Assembly: GCA_027946555.1 (NCBI GenBank)
Contig: JAPEVC010000080.1
Location: forward strand, 78,086-142,085
DNA length: 64,000 bases
Reading direction: 5' to 3'
Origin: Gnomoniopsis sp. IMI 355080
Taxonomy: Eukaryota > Ascomycota > Sordariomycetes > Diaporthales > Gnomoniaceae
The position numbers were made by a program, and so were the translations under genes. This document shows, in pieces, positions 56,928 through 64,000 of the stretch. Every line of letters begins with the position of its first letter. The first letter of the stretch is position 1. Under the pieces are notes generated by a model. That model was not told the origin of the DNA and ran no database searches. It saw only the letters and a list, made by a program, of their open reading frames with translations.

Positions 56928-57990
56928 TCAATCCTCAGCCAGAAACTTGCCGACGGTGATCATAAAGTCCTCCGTCTCCTCAAGCTGTGGTAGGTGACTG
57001 CTCTCTGCAAACCTTACCCACTTGACCGGGCTCTTTATACCCTTGAAGAATGGCTCCATCACAATATCCTGTGCCTCGTCGAATTTGCCGTTGATCAGTA
57101 AAGTCGGTACTTGGATCTTACCCAATTCAGGCTTGATGTCCCACGTCTTTAGGTTGCCAATTACATGGAACTCTGATGGACCATTCTGTCTCGATGATCA
57201 ATCTCTGAGAATTTCCGTCAACAGTTTCAAAGATGAAATCACTTACCATGGTATAATAGACTGTGTCATCCTCTTTCAGATGCTCCATCGTCTCAACAAA
57301 CTCTTTCGGCATGGGATCTACCCTGCATACAAACCATTTATAAAACTCGAGAACGGCAGTCTCGTATTCCTCGGTGTCCGTTCTTCCTTCCCCCTCGCAG
57401 CGCTTCAGCGTCTCTTGAACATCCTTCGGCAAGAGGCTGCGCATCTCATTCGCGACAGCCACCCACGTGGCCATATCCGAGGGGCTATCCGCAATTACCA
57501 GCCTCCTCAGTCCAGCGGGTCTCGTGGTAGCGTACTGAGCGCCCAGCATCCCTCCCCAGCTCTGGCCTAAGACGTCGAAGTGCTTGATTCCGAGAGAATG
57601 CACAAGATTGTTCAGTTCATCGATAAAGAGCTGTGGCTGCCAGAAGTTGTCATCCTTCCGGCGTTCGCGGAATCTGGTGCTATTCCCACAACCGATCTGG
57701 TCGTACAAGATGACCGGACGGGCGTATGGCCCGGTCGAGAGCAGAGATAGCGTTTTCAAATAATTGTGACATGCGCCCGGCCCGCCGTGCAAAACAACCA
57801 GAGGTATAGAATCCGGCTCCAGTTGTCCATAGAGTGCATACCAGGTCTCGGAGTGGACGTCTTTGAAAGAAGGGACAGCGAATGGTACTTTCCCCGTGCT
57901 GGTGGGTGAGGGATATGGGCGGACTTGCCCGGGAGGAGGTTGCCGGATCGTCGGATCCGTGATATTGAGGAGTGAAGATGTGGACGCCAT
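56928..57990 (-). CDS. Proline iminopeptidase-like alpha/beta hydrolase
   Basis: Exon 1 is 57990-57247 and exon 2 is 57185-56928 on the minus strand, giving 333 residues. The oxyanion HGGPG motif (about 68-72), nucleophile GQSWGG (near 138), acid region NGKFDEAQD and catalytic His in ESSHLPQLEE are all visible and mark the S33 proline iminopeptidase/L-amino acid amidase group, which releases N-terminal proline or hydrolyses amino acid amides. There is no signal peptide, so it is probably cytosolic. The upstream LVVLHGGPGACHNYL and QIGCGNS are also characteristic. The intron is GT-AG. Substrate specificity is not deducible; there is no biosynthetic context. Confidence 0.9.
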
Positions 57991-58574
57991 CTTGAGACAA
58001 AAAGTGGCAATTGACTTGAGAATTGTCTAGGAACACTTGCAGTACGGAAACGAGACGTAAAAAACAAAAAAAATAGAAAAAAATTCCAAGGTTAGACAGG
58101 CATTAATTTATTACAGTTGCAACATGTATCATCGACAATCTACTAGATAGTCATGTCTTCCCGCAATGGGTTTAGTGTATTAAATTGTGATAGGCTTACA
58201 TAAGGCAGGCTGGTAATTCGAAGGTTTCGCTTCACAGGCATCGCCAGACTAGTTCCAAACCTGACCAGAATTGCCGGGACGAAATAATTGTTGGCTTGGG
58301 ACTTTTCCATGTTGAGCCACGAGCATGCCCTGCCATCCGTGTTTTCTTGGTCCGGAATCCACTTCTTCGGTTGACCTCGCCCGAGACCGAAGTAAGATTA
58401 AATAAAAGTCGGCCGGTTGACACTTGGCGAGGGTACTCCGCACCTGACTGTTGCCGTCCCTATCACGAGCACCAGGTCATGGATCCTGGCGCGACTATAA
58501 GTGCTGGGTCCGTAGCGCGTCGGGAGCTATGGACGTAAACCACTGTACCACTTCACCATCTCAACCCCTTCGAA
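57991..58574. other. Divergent promoter region hydrolase / GH5
   Basis: 584-bp gap between outward-facing starts. It has an A-rich patch at 58061-58082. No gene seen. Confidence 0.45.
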
Positions 58575-60055
58575 ATGAGGTTACAAAGGACGTCACTCGG
58601 TCTGCTGTCATGTTGGTCCCTGGTAGCCGACGCGCTGGAGTTCATCCAGGTGCCTCAGTCTCCAGGCGAACCACGATGGGCGGCCGATGAGAGGTACATT
58701 CAACCAAGAACTGGGAATTCTTCGGTTTGGCCATACGGTCCTTTCAGTACCAAGGGCAGAGACATCGTCAACGCCCGCGGCGAAGTGATCACATGGGCTG
58801 GAGTGAACTGGCCTCTCAGCCTTGAGACGATGGTTCCAGAGGGCTTGGAGTGGGCATCCGCTGAAGAGATCCTGGACAACGTCGCGAGCGTCGGCTTCAA
58901 CTTCATTCGCATGCAAGTATTGCCCTATCGCGCCGTCGGTGCCTTAATTGCTGACTTAGAATTAGGGGCTATGCGATCGAAATGGTCGACCAAATATATG
59001 ACCGTGATGGCGAGGACATTCCGTTGGAGGTCGCCATGATCCAGGGCCTCGGCTATGTCAATGGTACCAAGGTCACAAATGAAATCGTGGCCAAGAACCC
59101 TGGCTGGACGAAAGCAACGACGCGCTTCGAGATCTGGTCCGACATTGCCAGGATTGCCGCGGAGAAGGGAATCTTCGTACATCCTGATGTGCATGTCGGC
59201 AAGGCACAGTGGTGCTGCTCGCATGTGGACGGCAGCGCATGGTTCGACGATGTGAACTTCAACGCCACCAACTGGCTGAGGGGTATCTCGTACGTTGCCA
59301 ATTGGGCGAAAGACCATGCTAATATAGTGTCCATGTCCCTCCGCAACGAGCTGCGTGAGTCTTGGAATAACACGGCCCTGTACTATAACTGGCAGACTCT
59401 TGTGGGAAACATGACGGCTGGCTGCGATGCCATTCATGAGGCAAACCCCGACATTCTCATCACCTGGTCCGGCATGCAGTACGACGAAGATCTCTCGGCT
59501 TTGACAACAAGGAAGAACATCCTGACCGCTCCTTGCTACAAATGTACCGCAATTGTCGACGCCGCCCGGCGGGACCCAGTATATTTCGACCTGGATAGCT
59601 ATTCCTGGGCTGACAAGTTGGTTTGGGAGCTGCATCTGTACTCGAGCAGCGAAGATGTCGATACCGGGACTTGTGAGATAATCGAAGCCGGGCTGTACAG
59701 AAATGGATTCAACGCGCTGGGAATCGAGCCTCCTGCGGCTTGCAACATTACCAATGATTGTCCACAAGCTCAGCGACTTGCGCCAGTCATTCTCACCGAA
59801 TTCGGCCACAACCAAGATCCCACGTTGTACAACGACACCTTGCAAAATTGCCTTCAGCAATACACTAAGAAGCACGGTGTGAGCTGGGCCATGTGGGCCT
59901 TGGCTGGTAGCTACAGGATTCGATCAGGTGTCCAGGGATTGGGGGATACTTGGGGTCTATCCAGTTTCAATTGGACTGGGTGGAATTTCCCGGAGGGTAT
60001 CGAAGAGTATTGGAAGCCGTGGGTTGCTGCAATGAACGTCACCAAGCTAGTCTGA
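58575..60055 (+). CDS. Secreted GH5-family glycoside hydrolase
   Basis: Exon 1 is 58575-58912 and exon 2 is 58966-60055, giving 475 residues. The signal peptide is MRLQRTSLGLLSCWSLVADALE. It has a TIM-barrel GH5 layout: ITWAGVNWPLSLETMVPEGLEW near the start, VGFNFIRMGYAIEMVDQIYD at the exon junction, the acid/base Glu in SLRNELRE (about 243) and the nucleophile Glu in ILTEFGHNQ (about 395). Many N-glycosylation sequons (NGT, NAT, NNT, NMT, NIT, NDT, NWT, NVT) fit secretion. Cellulase-superfamily members act on beta-glucans or mannans; the exact substrate is not clear. The intron has a GC donor (AT|GCAAGT ... TTAG|G); a GT donor four bases later breaks the frame. Confidence 0.9.
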
Positions 60056-60697
60056 CACCAAAATAATCTAATTATCACCATCAACAAAATATATTAACAA
60101 TGAGGCACCAAAGAAAGAACTGGGAATCCTGTTTGAGGCATAATCCAAAAATTCCACAACGTTTGTCTTATAGTCTCTAACGCCAAGTTGTTTACTGGGC
60201 AGATCTGAGACTCTCCACGCGCCTTGACGGTACCTGACACCAGCGCCAAGATACTCGGCGATGCTTCGAGACCCGGTCCATCCCAACTTTACTCACAAGT
60301 GGGCTGTATCTGGCCTCTGCGATTGATCGACGAGCTCGTCGTCTTTCCAAGCTTTTGACAGCATCCCTACGATTTTCGCAACTCAGGCGCCGGGTAGCAT
60401 CTAGCCTTGCTGTGTCGGATCAGTTTGCCAAGTGGGTCGCGGAATTTTAGTCAACTATGCGACTGTGGATATTCTTAGCTTCCCCATGTATATGGGTAAG
60501 GTATCCTACTGTTTTCTCTGGGTCGAGATCGCTGACCCGGATTTTTATCAGGCGAACTTCTCCTGTCACCTTACGCTTTATTCTCATGCTTAATTTGTCT
60601 ATTATTTCGGAATTTGACCGTTGAGCTGCGCTCCATTCCCTGCATATCTCTCTTAATCTCACCGTTGATCGGCCTTATATTCCACAATTCCAGCAAG
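60056..60697. other. Intergenic region GH5-Ala/Gly-rich gene
   Basis: No gene seen in 642 bp. Confidence 0.45.
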
Positions 60698-61692
60698 ATG
60701 AAGTTCGGGTATTCCTTTTCAGCTCTTGTGGCCGTCTTGGCTTACAGCGAAGTTGGCCTTGGTTACACGGTATGGTCTATTAGCAGATCCTCCCACACAA
60801 AGAACGAACACGCTGATACTGACATATCTTCCTTCTAGGGCGGCTTCACGGGCCAAGTTGCGACGCACATAAAGTTCCGCGTGCCCGCTGACATGACCAG
60901 GCCTGCTGCGTTGAAGCGTCAAATCAGTATAGGTGGTGAGGGTGGCGGCATCACTCTCCCTGGAGGCTTGACCCTCGGTGGTGGCGGCAACAAGGGCGGA
61001 GCAAACGCCGCGGGCGCATCGAACAGCACAGCCCCCGCCGCTGCCGCCACCAAGGGGGCCCAGGGAACGCAGGGCCAGTCCACCTCCCTCGAGGATCTCA
61101 TCAATGCGGCTACGGGTGGTGCGAAGAACCAGACGGGCGCAGCTGGTGCTGCAGCTGGAGGTAATAAGGGACAAGGAGCCGGCCAGGTCGCCGGTGAAGG
61201 AGCCGCTGCGCAGCCAGCTTCCCAGCCTGCTTCTCAGCCTGCTACTGAGGGTGCAGGTCAAGCAGTAAGTGCTGCTCCCGCGAATGAAGGCGCTACGAAA
61301 GCTGGTGAAGGGGCTGCGGCGGCTCCCGCTGGTGAAGGAGCTGCGAAAGCCGGCGAAGCTGAGCCCAAAGCTGTGACGGAGTCCGAGCAATTCTCTGAGA
61401 ATGCTGGTATCACCTTGGGTGCTGATGGCTCGGCACAGAACCTCGGCGGAAACTTGGGTATCACGAAGGCATGTATTTTGAACGAGCGCCCCTCTTGATT
61501 GAAGAAGACATCCTTTTGAGCGAATGAAGCTGACCAATTGTGCTTTAGGGCTCTGATGGAAGTCAGTCTGTCGGCGGAAAGAGTGGCATCAACATTTCGG
61601 CCCCTGCGGCCCAGCCTGCGGCCCAGCCTGCTGCTGCTCCTGCTGCTGCCCCAGCTGCTGCCCCAGCTGAAGGTCAACCAGCGGCCGAATGA
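60698..61692 (+). CDS. Secreted Ala/Gly-rich low-complexity protein
   Basis: Exons 60698-60769, 60839-61468 and 61549-61692 give 281 residues. The signal peptide is MKFGYSFSALVAVLAYSEVGLG. After a short head (FTGQVATHIKFRVPADM) the protein is Ala, Gly, Gln and Ser-rich: LPGGLTLGGGGN, a QPASQPASQPA run, KAGEGAAAAPAGEGAAKAGE and an Ala-Pro tail. The joint of exons 2 and 3 carries a tandem-like motif (GADGSAQNLGGNLGIT then GSDGSQSVGGKSGINI). The second intron has a GC donor (AAG|GCATGT); a GT donor nearby would give a stop two codons after the joint. There is no family match; such composition occurs in wall-associated or surface proteins. There are no cysteines in the mature region, so a disulfide-rich effector is unlikely. 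Confidence 0.7.
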
Positions 61693-64000
61693 AAGGCAAT
61701 ATCATGAGTGGGTAACAGGAGGTGTAACCACAAGGATGAGTTTTGCGTACTGTCCAGGTACTCTTCAACAATCGTTTGCCAGGCTATCGGGGTTAGAGCA
61801 CACTCTTGGTATGCTACTCAGGACTCCCAAAATAGTCTTGTCAGCAAAGCTACAAGGGCTGGTCGTGATCTCTGCAATTTGTGTGTATAGATTGATGTTA
61901 TGCTCGATGTTCGGACTAAATCACAGTCTCTCTTTCAGGCATCTGAATAGCACAATCTTTTGATTCCCCGACCTGCATTCAAGTGTAACTGAATTGTTTC
62001 CATTATGGGTCATGCGAAATGTGTCAGTTAAGTAAGATCAGAAGAACAGAGTCACAGGCAATATACGTGCTTACCTAGGTACAGTCGAGAGCAGGATAGT
62101 CTCCTCGAGTTGAAACGGACTTACTTAGTACTCATCTTAGAGGCCGTACTATGTTCTGTTCTCGCTGTCCACACAAGATGCCCAGAGAGATGTATTTCGA
62201 CATATTCCAAGTTCCCCAACCCTTTACAAACGGGCCAGACAGTATTGTGTCACCCTCTGCAACGTAGATAGACTCCGCCTTATGCCAACTCGGGCTTCCA
62301 CTCGAGGTAGGTATCCATGATGGTTCTTTTTGCCCAACTTGCCCAACTGCACCCGGTATAGTTGGCTCAGATCCCAGCAAGAAGGATCTGGGCTGACAAG
62401 AGTGCTGCAGACACCCGCAAAACGCCTTAGCGGAGTGTGAGAAAAATTTCGCCCCTTTGACTATTTACCCACCAACGGAGGACGTGTCCGGACTGACATA
62501 GCTCTTTGGAGGGTACCCGGGGAGCTTCTCATCAAAGTGAATCCAATATCAAGCACATTGGTGGGACACTTTTGTTTCACTTGGGCTCTTGTTGAGGCCT
62601 ACTCAATGTCACTTTTGGACTAGCAAATGCAACCCTGAGTGTCATTTAGATGTGTGACGAGTCCTAATAACAAGCTTCTCTAGCCATGTTTTAGATTGAG
62701 GTGGAACGAGCCGCCCCAAAAAACCTTAAGTTCAAGTATCGCCGAGTTGTCGGTTTTTGAGAAGTGGAAGTGGGCCTTTGGCAGGTATGCAGGTGATCTG
62801 GTAACCTATGATAGCGAGGCCTGCGACGGTTGCGGGTCAATATCCATATCCCCGGATCTTATAGATGCTGATCAGTGAGGATGCTGCGTTGGCGATCAGT
62901 GATCAGCATGCTTTTGGAGGAGCCTTTATTGTGGCTCGTGCCCAAAGCTCGGGCGGGCAGTGCGGGCGGGGTTCCATATATGAATTGTCAGGCCGATCAG
63001 GCTGATCAGGATGCCACTGAAATGAGTTGCTGCCCCTTGCATATCGCAGATCTGACGTGCAGCAGATCGCGGGAGATTTACGTGGGTTTGCAAACAAACA
63101 AAAAATCAACCCAATGTTTGCCTGATTTCAAAGAGTGGGGGCCCTGATATTCGATGCTCGCCCCCTACGGATCCTACCTGATGTTCTATACAATACCTAG
63201 GCAACTACTGTGTTTCTCAAGCCACAGCACCGATTTCAGCCTCGACATGACTCACAACTTTTTGTTGTAACTGATCAGCCCTTACCTCGAGATAACTGCC
63301 AACAAAGCAACCGGAGAGGAAAACGAATTGCGATGAAAGATTTTAAACAAAAAAACAAACCCAAAAAAACGCAAGGATGTGGTAAAATGAGGGCACGGAT
63401 AGAGTACGCAAGCATCATTTGACGTGGTCGGTACAACTCCACCTGCAGTTTCCCCGGGCGGCATCGTCGCCCTCCAAACGCTTTCCCCTTCCTCAAAGAG
63501 GCACGTCGTCCGCGCTGTCCCCACGAGCACCGGGCAATTTTCTATCGAATCCTGCAAGTGTCCCTCGCCACAAGGGGCCAACGCCGCCATGCTGAATGTA
63601 GCTAATAGACGCCATGGATGATTGACATGATCCACTGTGCATTTGCTTCGTTTCAAAAGCCTAGGTTGGTCGACTGCTGCATTCTACCATTGGCTGGCCG
63701 CCCTGTGGGCCGCCGTGCTTGCCGTTGCCTCCCAAGAGCCTCAAAGCTCACAACTCGTCCGACCGGCGCTACGCCATAATCAACCCCCCCTGTCTCGTGG
63801 GGTCTGGGGGCAGCAAACATGCAAGACTTGCAAACATGCCAGCCATCTAGTAGAAGAGGAACAAGATAAGGTACAGTAGTATGCAACACCTTTAAGTACT
63901 CTCGTGAGTCCTCCGCCAGGAGTCCTCAGGTCCTCGCGGGGGACACGGACACCTGGAGGCTTCTTCTTCTTCTTCTTCTCCCCCCCCCCTTTTCACCCCC
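61693..64000. other. Terminal 2.3 kb without a supported gene
   Basis: Short open frames only (for example 62875-63147, 63282-63656), without recognisable products. It has six GATCAG motifs between 62868 and 63278 and ends in a CTT microsatellite and C-runs. Confidence 0.5.
63959..63990 (+). repeat. CTT microsatellite followed by a C-run
   Basis: A short (CTT)n/(TTC)n tract at about 63959-63980 is followed directly by a run of C residues. Simple repeat, no function claimed. Confidence 0.85.

Noticed and set aside
58925..59875. 316-codon minus-strand open frame
   Set aside because: It is antisense to the GH5 coding exon and shows no independent motif.
60719..61537. 272-codon minus-strand open frame rich in Ser/Arg
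   Set aside because: Antisense of the Ala/Gly-rich gene; the composition is a by-product of GC-rich codons.
1..64000. Transposons or repeat-induced point mutation tracts
   Set aside because: No terminal repeats, transposase/reverse transcriptase frames or strongly AT-skewed tracts were seen by eye; a repeat library search would be decisive.

Overview
This window is nuclear DNA of a filamentous ascomycete (Pezizomycotina). Genes are compact, with short 50-95 bp GT-AG introns, and lie on both strands without operons. The protein set is typical of the group: a chitin synthase, an RNase H2 C subunit, a Ca2+-binding external NAD(P)H dehydrogenase, a uridine kinase/UPRT fusion, a GH5 enzyme and FAS1/GPI surface proteins. 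I could not fix the class; palindromic TACCTAGGTA-type intergenic motifs hint at Sordariomycetes or relatives, but that is weak evidence. I see no rRNA, tRNA, transposon, CRISPR or virus-like element.

Layout: 0-9 kb holds the tail of RNH203, MCM6 (with MCB-like CGCGT sites upstream) and a large unknown RGG protein. 10-20 kb holds a divergent ATP17 / complex I NDUFS4 pair, a divergent GID8 / uridine kinase pair, and NDE1. 20-26 kb holds divergent NOP53/YPT6 and divergent RKI1/KEI1. 27.5-35 kb holds sulfite reductase beta (MET5) and an MFS carrier. 35.6-45 kb holds chitin synthase, a small putative membrane protein, and a soluble tandem ABC ATPase divergent from UMP1. 45-46 kb holds a prenylated ubiquitin-fold protein. 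48.7-61.7 kb holds a GPI-type wall protein, AP-1 beta, EMC4, a FAS1 protein, a proline-iminopeptidase-like hydrolase, a GH5 enzyme and an Ala/Gly-rich secreted protein. The last 2.3 kb has no supported gene.

Most genes are core housekeeping functions (replication, respiration, trafficking, ribosome and proteasome assembly, sulfate assimilation). The right half is enriched in cell-surface and secreted products. I did not find a coherent biosynthetic or defence cluster. The most unusual signals are two GC-AG introns in adjacent secreted genes, a 15-nt microexon in ATP17, a tandem duplication of the GID8 3' coding end that keeps its reading frame, a frame-preserving stop-free intron in NDE1, and candidate regulatory sites upstream of MCM6, MET5 and the respiratory gene pair.

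Exon coordinates were worked out by hand from splice signals and reading phase; none has transcript support.
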